Shown here one piece after another: positions 22,803-34,199 of a stretch of 64,000 nt of DNA. Source of the DNA: Hibiscus mutabilis (Eukaryota; Streptophyta; Magnoliopsida; Malvales; Malvaceae). A program made the position numbers and the translations under genes. Every line of letters begins with the position of its first letter. Within the stretch, counting starts at the first letter, position 1. Below the pieces are notes generated by a model, which ran no database searches, had not been told where the DNA came from, and worked only from the letters and a program-made list of their open reading frames with translations. The DNA lies in the NCBI GenBank assembly GCA_019671005.1, contig CM033744.1, forward strand, positions 40,550,022-40,614,021. The letters are read 5' to 3'.

Positions 22803-23333
22803 TAGGGGTGTTCAAATTCGGGTACTTGAGTGTTCGGGTACCCGAATCTTCGAGCGGTAACTTGATATGCCCATGTTGGTCGGGTACCCGCTAATCGGGT
22901 ATTCGAGTGTTGAAGGTACCCGTAAAATCGGATAATTGGGTACCCGAATATAAAAATATGTATTTATTAAATATAAAAATATATTTTAATTTAATTTAAA
23001 AATATGTATTTATTAGTTTAATATAAAAATATGTATTTATTAACTATAAAAATATAAAAATATTTTAAGATGTTTTATTAGTTTAATATAAAAAATGTAT
23101 TTATTAAATATAAAAATATTTTAATTTAAATATATTCGGGTATTCAGTTACTCCGGTAATCGAAAATTTAGGATTTTGCAACCAGGGCTCGACCTAGTAA
23201 ATGGAGGGCCAGGTAGCTGGCCCGAAAGGTGTTTTTTTTATATAAAATTACCTGAATTTTTTTGATTGGGTCTGTGGGTCAACAGGCTGAGTAATTCGGG
23301 TCGAGTATTTTTGAAAACCTCTAGTTGAAACCT
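22803..23333. repeat. hAT-type MITE
   Basis: The ends are TAGGGGTGTTCAAATTCGG and the approximate inverse TTTTGAAAACCTCTA. They are flanked by a perfect 8-bp duplication GTTGAAAC (22795-22802 and 23334-23341), the size hAT transposases make. The left part repeats CGGGTACCCG several times. A GC-rich piece near 23190-23230 may be a later insert. Confidence 0.85.
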
Positions 23334-23344
23334 AAGAACAAAAA

Positions 23345-23525
23345 TTTTCCATCCTTTTCGGTGTACCTTTTTATATTTAAAATTAAAAAATTAAATTCTA
23401 AGACCTAACTTTAAGTTATAAACCCTAAAAATACACCCTAAACCTAATTACCTAAAACATTATCATAAACCGAACCTAAATCTTAATCTAGGAATAAAAA
23501 GCAAAACAAAACATCTTCTACTTTT
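23345..23525. repeat. Telomere-like degenerate repeat
   Basis: Runs of CCTAAA, ACCCTAAA and ACCTAA-type words with no gene. It directly replaces the missing 3' end of the broken terpene synthase. Confidence 0.5.
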
Positions 23526-23528
23526 TAG

Positions 23529-24938
23529 AATTGCAATTTTTATGTACTCGTCAAATGTTGGGTTATAACCTTCATGCACCCACCGCGCCTGTTCATGAAA
23601 GGCTTCAGCTGTTTCCGTGAATTAATCATCACCCAAAAACTTAATTAACATGCAGCTGCTAAGTATGATAATATACATATAATCCAAGAAATATTGATTG
23701 GTGTAAGTTGATCTGTTTTACCTCGTTCCGAACGTAGCCGACGGCGAAGGATCTCCCTTCCTTTCTAACCATCTCTTCTACTTCGTCATGAACATCTAAT
23801 ATAGTCTTATATACAAGTTTCAGATAATCTGCAGGAAGCTTGTCCAAGGCACTGATATCAAATCTGAAATCAAAACACCATTAGGATATTCATATTGTAT
23901 GTGAGTATCAATGGTATTCGAATCGATTGAATGATAATAGTAAGATACTTGAAAACCTCTTCATTGCATCAGTGAGACATTGTAATTCTTCAAAAGTGGC
24001 ATAGGCTTCGTAGGTATCAATTCATCCAATACTGCCCACATCATTACCATTTTGGTATATATGTTGCGACCAAGAGCATAACGTGGTTCAAAATAATACC
24101 CAACTGCCGTCAAGTAGCACTTGACAAGTCTATGTCTCATATACGGAACCTTTGATACTATATCTACTTCATTCCACCAGCTGCAACATAAATAACAAAT
24201 CGGATCACCAGTTGATGCAATGATAATTGATAGTGTATAGATTTTGTATGCAGCATCAAAAACTCAAATAATTACAATCAATGCATTACATACAGATCGA
24301 AAGTGAAATACGATGTAAAAAAAATTATTACCTGTATAGGGTCTTTAGTTCTTGTTGATATAGCATTTGGATCCAGTTATAATCATATTTAGCAAACTTA
24401 AGGAGCGTCTCATTTATTTACATATGTCCTTTTATGTTTGTTTATCATTTTAACGAACGAGCATGAACGAACACGAATAAGTTACATTTCTTAACAAACG
24501 AACACGAACAAGAAATTATGTTTGTGTAACTGTTCGTGTTCGTTCATTTATTCGGTTAAAATTAAACAAATGAACATGAACATACATTTGTTCGTGTTCG
24601 TTTACAAGCCAATGAATTTGGATTGTATGAAATTAAACTTACTGTAACTAATGAACTAAGTTACGTAATATACATACGGAGTTATGAAATGGAAGAGTGA
24701 GCAAACGATCACCCCATATGTCTGGGGCAAAATTGGCCATGGGACGACCAATTTCTTGCTCGTTACCGTTTGGTTTCAGTAGTGGCGCAGCACTTGCCGT
24801 GTTTGTAGAAAGAGCAGCAAAGCAAGTCTTGGCGTTGCCTCGGGTCTTGTGTACGCGCAGGGGAAGGATCGGGTTTGGAGGAGAGGAAGGTGTAGAGAGG
24901 CAAAGGGTGTTGCCCAAAATACTGCCTTGGACTGCCAT
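23529..24938 (-). pseudogene. Terpene synthase pseudogene (tandem copy of the intact one)
   Basis: This copy clearly derives from the same ancestor as 25861-28177. Exon 1 (24678-24938) encodes a Ser/Thr-rich plastid-type leader and FAPDIWGDRLLTLPF. Exon 2 and most of exon 3 are missing, replaced by about 200 bp of foreign sequence (24414-24613), leaving only the end of exon 3 (24333-24413). Exon 4 (23957-24180) has a 5-nt insertion exactly within the DDxxD codons near 24018, shifting the frame. Exon 5 (23722-23863) is open. Exon 6 is preceded by AA instead of AG and breaks off near 23529, and exon 7 is gone. Five independent lesions make a functional product impossible. If transcribed, only a short leader peptide could result. 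Confidence 0.93.
24414..24613. repeat. Insert replacing exons 2-3 of the pseudogene
   Basis: About 200 bp rich in GAACGAACACGAA and its inverse TTCGTGTTCGTT. It lies between remnants of exon 3 and intron 1 and is absent from the intact paralogue. It resembles the palindromic interior of a small DNA transposon. No target duplication is evident, because host sequence was lost. Confidence 0.6.
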
Positions 24939-24956
24939 TCTAATTCCTAATTGGTA

Positions 24957-25212
24957 CTCTCTCTGTCGCACTCAAAATATCTCTTATTGATTTTTGAAAA
25001 GTTAAAATTTTCAAATTTTAATCACAATTAGTATAAATATTTTTAAAAATTAAATTTTAAAAATTATATATTTTAAAATTACTTAATTGAAAGTTTTTAA
25101 AATATATTTTTCTATATTTTTATCAATAATAAATTTTAAGTAATGAAGAATCAGCATTAAAAAAATTGACTAAAAAAATCAATAAAAGATATTTTTCATA
25201 TGACGGAGGTAG
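24957..25212. repeat. Stowaway (Tc1/mariner) MITE in the pseudogene leader
   Basis: The ends CTCTCTCTGTCGCACTC and CATATGACGGAGGTAG are diverged versions of the Stowaway terminus (CTCCCTCYGTCCC-type). They are flanked by TA on both sides (24955-24956, 25213-25214). The element is absent at the same place in the intact terpene synthase, so it inserted after the duplication, between the start codon and the TATA box. Confidence 0.82.
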
Positions 25213-25268
25213 TAATATCATAATGCTAAGCAAGACCTGGGTCTGAGTTGATGGGTAGCCAGCTGAGG

Positions 25269-25278
25269 CTATTTATAG
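25269..25278 (-). promoter_or_regulatory. TATA box of the terpene synthase pseudogene
   Basis: The minus strand reads CTATAAATAG, a standard plant TATA box, within sequence shared by both terpene synthase promoters (CAAGACCTGGGTCTGAG nearby). Confidence 0.6.
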
Positions 25279-25289
25279 AAGCCCTAAAG

Positions 25290-25860
25290 CGTCCTGCAGA
25301 ATAAAATATAGGCAACATTGCTAATTGGTTTGAACCATAATCAATCAAATCAATTCCAACTAATGAAAATTTGTTTTGATTAGTTTATATGCTTGAATAT
25401 GAAATGAAATGAAATGGGGGTAGGTTTGAATAAAAAAAAACATATTGAGGAATGAAATAGTGGTAGGTTTAAAAACACTCTATTGTGAATGAATAAGATG
25501 ACTAGGAATTGTCCGAATGTAAAATCATAATTATTAGTATGGACATTGTTGACACTAATTTTGTCTAGGCAAATATATCTGGCCCGAACCTCAAACCTAA
25601 ATTTTAATAAAAATAAAAGTCGTCATCTATTTGGGTTTGGTACATTAGACACTTACATAACAACTATTTAAGCATGTTTTTTCAATAAATAAAAATAACA
25701 CAACAATCAAATATCTATGATTATAATCAACAATTACAAAATATATAATCAAAATATATTTACCTATGATAAACGTTTTATTTTATTAAAAGGAACAAAG
25801 TCTCAAATCATCAGCAAACAATACAAGAACAATTTGAAACCAAACCAAAAAAGTGATTCA
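25290..25860. other. Spacer between the two terpene synthases
   Basis: AT-rich DNA with no recognised gene or repeat. The 85-residue plus-strand frame at 25717 overlaps the end of the intact terpene synthase antisense and is not credible. Confidence 0.5.
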
Positions 25861-28177
25861 TTAAATGGGTATCGTATGGATGAACATATTTTTGATGAAA
25901 TCTTGGACCCATGTTTCTTCTGGTTTGGCATACCCATCAATATCATACATGTAAAAAGTGGTGCATATGCGTAGATAGTTAATAACTCGGTTGATAATTT
26001 CGCGTGGGACAGCCGTTGGCCTCAGACAACCTTGTTTCATGTCCGTGAAAGCAGCCTCAATCATCCCTTTGAAAGCTTCCGTTGCTTCCTCTCTCGTCAC
26101 ACAATATTGCTTCATGTAGCAGATAGTTCCTGTGACCGCTCCCCTCTTCTCTTCCATCTTTCCACCATTCGCACTTGGCTTGTTAGCAAAATATTTAAAC
26201 AACATAATCTATATTTCCTTCACACATGTATATACACTACACATACCTCGTTAGTGGCAATATCATTGTAGAGACGACCAATTAAGTTGATGGATTTATA
26301 AATTATGTGATCAGTATTTATCAGACACTGATATGCTTTTTCGTCTGCATCTCCCACTGCTATCAGCACCTGAGACATAGTTACATTGCCGCCGGCTGCT
26401 ACCATTGCAGTTTTTATGTACTCATCAAATGTTGGGTGATAACCTTCATGCACCCACCGTGTCTGTTCAAATTGAGCTTCCGCTGTTTTCGTAAACTAAA
26501 CACGATCGAATTCCTTGATTAGCAACTGTTAAGTATGATAATGTACAGATAATCCAGGAAATATTGATTGGTGTAAGCTTATTTATCTTACCTCCTTCCG
26601 AACGTAATCGACGGCAAAGGATCTGCCTTCCTTTCGAATCATCGCTTCTACTTCGTCATGAACATCTAATATAGTCTTGTATAGAAGTTTCAGGTAATCT
26701 ACAGGAAGCTTTTCCATGGCACTGATATCAAATCTGAAATCGCAACACCATTAGGATATTCATATAGTAAATTGATTAAAATACTTGATTACCTTTTCAT
26801 TGCATCCGTGAGATATTGTAATTCTTCAAAAGTGCCATAGGCATCGTACGTATCATCCATCAGTACCCACAGCATTACCATTTTAGTATATATGTTGCGA
26901 GCAAGTGGATAACGTGGTTCAAAATAAAACCCAACTCCAGTCAAGTAGGCCTCAACAAGTCTATTTCTTACATATGGAAACTTTGATGCCATATTTCTCT
27001 CTTTCCACCAGCTGCAACACAAATAACTAGTCTGAATAATGGGTCATTGTTTGGCTAGTTAGGGTTTACATCACGATATAAAAAGATTTTATTACCTGCA
27101 TAGTGCTCTTAGTTCTTGTTGATATAGCATCTGGATCCAGTTAAAATCATATTTTGCAAACTTAAGCAGCGTCTCGTCTCTTGATGCATCCTTTTCATAG
27201 AAGCAGATGAAATTTCTTGCTTCTAGTCTTTGCATGTCTTTCATGTAGGGACGGCTTAGGGTATTTACAATGTATTCAGTAAGGTGCGGATCAATTGGTT
27301 GACTCGCAATGGACTGCAACTCCAGTTTTGTGAAAACCAGGGCTTCATCTAAAATAACTTCACCATTTATTCTAAACCGGGTTGCTTCATGTAAGCTAAT
27401 AACTCCCTTTATGTCACTAGCTTTAAACTTACCATTCGCACCCTTGAATTTGTTAAAAACATCTGTTTCAAATACCCAATAACATTACATAAGCAATCCA
27501 AATTCCTACATATGTGTGTGTGCGCGCGCTAGATTGCACTTACCAGCAGATATGTTATAACCATGCAACCTGAAAATTTGAAATATGACTGCAGTTGTGT
27601 GTAAATCATGGTCCTTGTTATGATCAATGACTTCATCTAGGGTGGCAAAATAGTGAGCTAATTGCTTTTCTATTTCATTTTGGAAGTGGTGAGACACTCC
27701 TAAGCGGCTTAGGGTATGTATCAAATGCATATTTGCCATTGGATCAGTTGTAGAAGCCACTAACATATCCTTCACCTGTGCTTTCAGCACTTGAACTTGT
27801 TTCGAGCATGATTCGAATTCCTACATACATAAACAAATGGATATCAAGGTTGAATTTGGATTGCATTGAAACTAAACTTACTAAAACTAATGAATAACAT
27901 GATGTAGTATTCATACCGAGTTATCAAATGGAAGAGTGAGGAAACAATCACCCCACATGTCTGGTGCAAAGTTGCCCAAGGGACGACCAATTTCTTGCTG
28001 GGTACTGTTTGGTTGCAGTAGTGGCGCAGCTGTTGCCGAGTCTGTAGAAAGAGCAGCAAAGCAAGTCTTGGTGTTGCCTCGGATTTTGTGTACGCACAGG
28101 GGAAGGATTGGTTTTGGAGATGAGAAAGGTGCAGGGAGGCAAAGGGTGGTGCCCAAAACACTGGCTTGGACTGCCAT
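25861..28177 (-). CDS. Terpene synthase with plastid-type leader
   Basis: Seven minus-strand exons splice without a break to 603 aa: 27917-28177, 27544-27820, 27096-27462, 26793-27011, 26592-26733, 26247-26495, 25861-26157. The seven-exon plan is standard for angiosperm class I terpene synthases, which ionise prenyl diphosphates with metal ions. The N-terminus is Ser/Ala-rich (TCFAALSTDSATAAP), like a plastid transit peptide, and leads to FAPDMWGDCFLTLPFDNS. Catalytic motifs are present: RNR (317-319, the RxR site), DDTYD (354-358) and the NSE-type NDIATNEME (N499, T503, E507). The RR(x)8W motif of many monoterpene synthases is not seen. Sequence style is closest to the TPS-a group, known mostly for sesquiterpenes, so the leader is unusual. 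It may be a TPS-a enzyme redirected to plastids. The product is unknown. The neighbouring P450 on the same strand could act on it. Confidence 0.92.
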
Positions 28178-28244
28178 TCTAATTTCTAAACGGTAAAATG
28201 AAAATGCTAAGCAAGACCTGGGTCTGAGTAGATGGGTTGCAGAG

Positions 28245-28254
28245 GCTATTTGTA
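28245..28254 (-). promoter_or_regulatory. Altered TATA box of the intact terpene synthase
   Basis: The position equivalent to the TATA box at 25269-25278 reads CTACAAATAG on the minus strand, one T-to-C change from the paralogue's CTATAAATAG. Confidence 0.5.
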
Positions 28255-28289
28255 GAAGGGTGCTGCATCCGGTCCCAATGCATTAGTAA

Positions 28290-28622
28290 CTCGCATTTTC
28301 TAGCAGACAATTAATATGACATTTGCTTCTTTTTTTTCTAAGCATGAAATTTATTATCATTAAAAAATTATTATTTTAACTCAACTTGCATTTTATAAGA
28401 AACAACACTTCAGGTGATGTTTAATAATTATAGAGATGGTATTTTTTTAGTTTTTTAAATCACTAATTTTTTGCATTCTGAGATATTATTATATTTAATA
28501 TTTGTATTTCAATAAAAAATAATTATTGTGATATTTATATCTTTTAAATATTTAATATGAAATTTATATTGTTAGTCAACGGTGTTCTTGAACTAATTTG
28601 TGTATTATTAGAAGAGAGAAAC
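28290..28622. other. Upstream spacer of the terpene synthase
   Basis: AT-rich with no recognised element. It should contain distal promoter sequence. Confidence 0.35.
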
Positions 28623-28860
28623 TTCAATACACAGTTTAGTTTACGCATACCTTTTAGTTTTAGGGGTTAGGGTTTAATTTAGGGTTTTGAGTTAGGAGTT
28701 TGGGTTGTAGGGTTTAGAATTTAAGGTTGGTGTTTAGAATTTAGGGTTTATGGTTTAGGGTTTGGGGTTTAGTTTTATAGGGTTTAAGTTTAATTTTGAT
28801 TTATAGTAGAAATAGGCAGGCTTGAGTAAAATTTATTTTACACAGTCTGTGTATCAAATT
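28623..28860. repeat. MITE with TTTGATACACAG ends, inverted copy
   Basis: The ends TTCAATACACAGTTTAGTTT and ACACAGTCTGTGTATCAAAT are inverted. The core is GGGTTTAGGG-type degenerate telomere-like sequence. It belongs with the elements at 5784 and 33354. Confidence 0.7.
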
Positions 28861-28919
28861 TAAACCCTTATTAGAATAGGTCGATTAACACTGTTAATAT
28901 ACATCAAATCTATCAATGA

Positions 28920-29470
28920 AAATTAATAAGTACTATAATTATACTTTTTTTTATAAAAGCAGCTAGTTTTATTAAATGAAAAAATGTCCAAAATTACAAT
29001 GAGGTTTTACAATCATAAGCGTAAACTAAACACTTAATCTGGATATGTCTTTATAATTATTAAAATAAAAATTAGTCACTTGAAATCATACAAGGAGTGT
29101 ACAATGAAAAGGTTAAAAGCTCGAACAAAAGATAGATACGAACAACACCAGAAATCCACGATTGAAGGATAAAACCATCAACAATAACATTAAAAAATCC
29201 ATATAACACTTATAACACGTTGACAAAACTGTCGTTATCACAACTCAATCGCGAACAAAAAACTGTGATTATGAACTCGTATTCAAATCTAGCTCGACGG
29301 TTCAAAGCATAGAATATCAACCGGATAACAAATAAGAGTCACCTTGATCAGTCACGAATTCATCAAATTCATCCATGAGAAAACATAAAAAGAATGACCA
29401 AACGACCGAGAAAAAATACAAAAAACTTACCAAAAAGCAAAAAAAAACATAATACAAAGGCAGAGGAAAA
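28920..29470. other. A-rich DNA, possible retroelement debris
   Basis: No gene is supported. The stretch GTTTTATTAAATGAAAAAAT with the following sequence resembles the 3' end of a minus-strand LINE, but no domain can be read. Confidence 0.3.
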
Positions 29471-29477
29471 CATGCTC

Positions 29478-32310
29478 TGTAACACCCCGAAAACCGGCCT
29501 AATCGTAAATCGGATTCCGACCATCGAAAATCCTCATCGGATACAATTAAGGCCAATTCATTAATTAAGGACCTTATTATAAAGTTTGAAAGCTAGTTTA
29601 GTGTCTAAAATGTGAAAATTGGAAGTTTTAAGACAAAAGTTTAAAGTACCCTAAATGGAGTGGCTAAAGCCTTGATTTGACCAAATTGAGGTGTGAGTCA
29701 CCTCCTTGCTTGGCTACCTTCACGTGAAGAATACATGGCCCTAGCTAGATTGTCATAAAGATGACATAAGGATGGATAAGTAGTGTCATAGCCATTATGG
29801 CTTTTGACTAAAGAAAATATCAATTAAAAATAGGTTTCCCTCCATGGAAGGAAAGACATCGGATTGATTTGGATTTTAAGAAACGTTGTAAACCTTGTTT
29901 TCATTCCCTATCCTTTAACCGAGACTTCACTCTCAATTTATCCCCATCTTTCTTTCTTTAGAAAGCAAGCACCTCTCCATCTTCAACCTAAGCTAGCACC
30001 TCCATTGACATCTCTTGAAAGCTTGAGTTTTCTCAAGTTTCTTATTACCCAATCATAGGCCTCTTGTGGGTAAGACAAAGCCCTCTATCAATTCCGAAAT
30101 TCCATGGCAAGTTTATGAGGAATATCATATGGAAAGTTTATAGGAAATCAAGAATATCCCCATAGCTCCCTAACTAATTCTTTTGTTATTTACATGGCTA
30201 AAGTTTGCTATGAAGTTAGAAGATACCATTGAATCCATTGCAATCATTGTGACCAATTTCCTTTGATTTTGTCTAGTTCAAGAAAGGGAGATTCATCTCC
30301 TCCAAGAGCTAGCAACAAAGGAATTGTCATCAAGGAACCAAGAAACCTCTAAAAGGGCTAGGTGAGTGTGGTTGAGTCATGGAGTGGCTAGGTGCTTTCC
30401 CTATGTCATTTTCATTGTTTTATTCATTGATAAATATTTCTTCAAGGCAAGACTATATGGAAGTTTCATGGAAACCATGTATGGTAAGTTAGGTAAGTAC
30501 ATAGCATTGAAAAACATGATCATTGAACTCATTAACATGCCATCGAACATTGAACAAGACATTAACCTCGTAGAAAGTATCATGGACCCCTTGGAAATAT
30601 CATTGTCATCATTAAAATGAATATTTATTATCTAATGACCTTATTGAATATGTACATGGGCTATTGAACGTATCATTGATACATTGAATTATTGAACATT
30701 AGAACATTAGACTATTGAATCATTAGACCTTGGATTCGAATGGACATTAGATACAATTGACATGTTATAGAATTTATGAGCTCATTGGTACGGGTGGACA
30801 TTGGTCTTAGGCTACAGCTTTTATTGGCGAGGAGGAGGGATGTTTGTGTTTTGGTCTCTTGGCGAGGAGGAGCGATACGACCATCATTGATTTCATGGAC
30901 TTGGCGAAGAGGTGGAATTCGCGTGTCCATTATCGCATATCGATCCAAGCGATTAAATTATTTATTAAACATGAACTACATAGATCTCTTGAATTTCATG
31001 AATATATTGTGTAATTGAGATGCATGTACATTGACACGTGATTAGCATGCCATTGATATTGTTGACATGATCGTACTATTCATTTCATGGTTTATTGACT
31101 ACCTTATTAGGCAAATTATACCTAATGCACCTCATTTCCCATGCATTTCAGGTGGAAAGGATTAAGGCTCGAGGATCGTGACAAGTGAAGATTTTGCAAG
31201 TCAATAAGCCATTTTGTAATGTACTAATAGCCTTTAAACTCTTAGCTTGGTGGCATAGTACTTTATAAGTCCTAAATGCTCTTTTGATATGTAACATGGT
31301 ATTAGCATTTAGGTATGCATGATATGACCTAAAATAGACTTGTAAGTGCATGTAAAAAGTGGTTAAAATGGCATCTTTGGCATGTTATAGACAAAACTTA
31401 GTAAACGAATTTGAAATGCTTTGAATTTTTGCATGCATCAAGGTTTATATGTATATAAATTGTTGGTAAAATTTTCATAGACGTTGGATCACATTTGATA
31501 GGTCAAAATGCTAATAAAACAAATAAAATTTATCATTACAAACCCTGACGTACCGATACCGGTGATGGTGTATCGGTAAGGATAAACATAATTGGACACA
31601 GGACAAGGGACGTACTGATACTGCACAGTGCGTAACGGGTACAGGAACTAGCTACTGGAATTTGGTTTGGGTCAAGGTTTCGATATGGGTTAATAGCGTA
31701 ACGATACCCATATTGCATCGCTTGGTCGTACCGATACTACGCATGTTGTACTTGTACGCACCATGTTTAACGAATATTATAATTACTCAAATTGAATCAC
31801 GTGTACAGATACGCATATACCCCGTATCGATACGGGTTTGGATTTCTTAACGGTGATGACTTAGGTGTATCTGTATGACGCTAACAGCACCGATACCGAG
31901 GTAGTTTAACATGTAAAATGATAGAATAAAACTGGAAATTGTCAGAACAGTCACTGCATGTTATGAGGACTAATTGGATGAGTAAATGAACTTATAATGA
32001 ACTAAAATTTGACATAGGTGATGCACACACATAGAATTTCATCATGGTATGGCTAATTGCAGTTAAGGACCCTTAGAATATGAGTTTTACATTTTTGTCC
32101 TTAAATGTTCAAGGATCAAATTGGGCTAAGAAATGATGTCGTATTAAGTTAAAAATTTACTCATACTTCATGACATTGCATCGAATCAATGTACATTAAT
32201 CGTCGTATCGGATTTCAAGAATTCACCGAAATCATTGAGTTAGTCATTGTATTGGTCGTCGGTAGCACACTGGACCCAGTTTTCTACCAGACCGAAGAAA
32301 GGGTGTTACA
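29478..32310 (+). mobile_element. Solo LTR-like unit (TGTAACACCCC...GGGTGTTACA)
   Basis: The unit opens with TGTAACACCCCGAAAACCGG and closes with GGGTGTTACA. This gives inverted TG...CA termini of the kind seen in large plant gypsy LTRs. There is no gag or pol in its 2.8 kb, and no second LTR is in the window. The 5-bp flanks (TGCTC and TATCC) do not match well, so a simple solo-LTR origin is not proven. Between about 31545 and 31910 it carries repeated GTACCGATAC-like words, exact at 31550-31559 and 31728-31737. Confidence 0.6.
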
Positions 32311-32755
32311 TATCCCAAAGGCATAATTATTTTTATTAAAAACTAAAAAGAAAAAAAAAACTAAAGATCAGATATAGTAAAGCAAAAGAAAAATAAAAGC
32401 ACCAATAATCAGCGACCAACATTAAAAATAGTGCAGTCACCGACCAAACATAAAAAAAAATACAGCGGCGGCTAAATACTATAATTATACATAAAATAAT
32501 AGTTAGTATCATTTCTTTAATGTCCCACCATACTCATTTCCTAGGAATCATTTCATGTGATGTTTCGTTGCACATGCAATTTTTAGCCCCATCCTATGCG
32601 TTTCCTTGGATTCAGAGATGCCTCGTGCCTCCGTAATCGGACATTAAACTTACTTGTTCACTTAGATTTAGGGCTTACTGTTTTTTAGATAAGTAATAAC
32701 TGTGTGTTAGTTGATGGTTATGTTTTCGCAAAGCTTATTGCAATTTATTATAGAA
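32311..32755. other. Gene-free DNA
   Basis: A-rich debris followed by unremarkable sequence. Nothing recognised. Confidence 0.4.
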
Positions 32756-32759
32756 TAAA

Positions 32760-32945
32760 AAGAATGGCAGGAAGCCTACAAAGTGAAATTTGCCGTACAT
32801 AAGCTTAATGAATGGTTTTAGCTAAGGCATCAGCTAAGGCACAGCAGTTTGGGAATCTGATTCCACGATCAAGTGAGGCTTACCGGGCCACCCAGCTTTA
32901 ACGAAAACATCCAAAGCCAAATTGATTGCACAAATCGTGGGCACA
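32760..32945 (-). pseudogene. RNase H-like LINE fragment
   Basis: The minus strand reads AINLALDVFVKAGW, PGKPHLIVESDSQTAV and then a stop, which matches the middle of plant LINE RNase H-like domains (the LIVESDS block). Only about 60 codons remain, so it is a short relic. Confidence 0.65.
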
Positions 32946-33353
32946 TATGTATTAAAAATTCGTAATTGTAGGCGTATATGTAAAATATATGATATTATTA
33001 TAAAGTATGACACAAAATTAAATAACTAATTATGTTACGCATATTATACATATATTAAAGTGTGATGAAAATAAAAGTATATATACCATAAGTTGTATTT
33101 ACAATTTGATGAGGAACATGTTTATAAATACTTAATAACCGATTATATAAAGAGGCGGTGGTCCCAAAAAATAAGTCAACTTGTTTTTATCTCCTTCGCG
33201 TTAGGGGTTTTATGTTCTTGGAAGATCAATACCAAAGATCCAGGCTTTCAACAAAAAATTTCAATTTACAGATATATTAAAGTACGCTTGCTTATCTAGT
33301 TTTTATTTTTAATGATTTGACATGATAAATTCATAGGTTAGATTTAAGGGTAA

Positions 33354-33590
33354 AACTTTGATACATAGGCTGCGTAAAAATAATTTTACACAAGCTGTGT
33401 ATTTACACTATAAAACTCAAATCCTAAATTCCTATCCTAACCCTAAAGAACTAAAGCCTAAACCTTAAACCTTATACACTAAATTCTAAACACTAACCTT
33501 AAACCTTAAACCATACAACCTTAAACCTTAAACTAAAACTCTAACCCCTAAAACTAAAAGGCACGTGTAAACTAAATTTTACATAAGACA
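33354..33590. repeat. MITE with TTTGATACA ends, right end worn
   Basis: The left end ACTTTGATACATAGGCTGCG and a core of CCTAAA-type repeats match the element at 5784. The right end keeps only GTGTAAACTAAATTTTACA, without the CTGTGTATCAAA tip. Confidence 0.6.
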
Positions 33591-33697
33591 GTGATTTTTC
33601 ATTATCATATATCGAAAATATAAAAATAGCACAATAAGACAGTGATTTTTTTAATAAATAAGACAGTGATGTTAAAAAAACGATACTCTTTTTTTAT

Positions 33698-33759
33698 AGT
33701 TAAATGAATGTAGTATTTTCAGATGAATTTTGCTCTAAAAATACTACATTCATTTAACT
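33698..33759. repeat. Perfect 22-bp hairpin
   Basis: 33698-33719 and 33738-33759 are exact inverted copies (inner part GTAGTATTTT against AAAATACTAC) around an 18-nt loop. GTAGTATTTT appears once more just downstream, at about 33766. The function is unknown. It may be the heart of a small foldback element. Confidence 0.75.
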
Positions 33760-34199
33760 ATGAACGTAGTATTTTAATTTTAATTGTAGCTTTAAAACGA
33801 CAATGTAGTAAACTGTGTGCGTTTCACCCACCGTTTAATAATTTTTTAATACCCAACCCGTAGTAAGTAGTAACTGAGTGGGTTTTGCCAACCCTACATT
33901 ATTAGAAAAAAAAAAGAAATTTTCTTTTGTCTTCTTCTTCAACATAAATGCAGCGAGTGCTGTTTTCAATGAAGTTAACTTTCTTTTAAGAATAGCTGCT
34001 GCCTGATTAATGAGCTTAATTGCAATTTTATGTTTTTTGTAAGGCGAGTGTGTAGCTTAGTACTTGTTTTTCAAGATTGACTGCCTAATTAGAGTTGGTC
34101 TATGTTCTAGACTTAATCAAATGTTCACTTACGCTTTTGCCAAACCTTGTTATGTACTTGATTTTCACCCTAAAGAACAAAAGTACCGTATCCTTTCTG

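Noticed and set aside
24697..24990. 97-residue plus-strand frame over terpene synthase exon 1
   Set aside because: It is an antisense shadow of the coding exon. The same happens at 27936-28196 in the paralogue.
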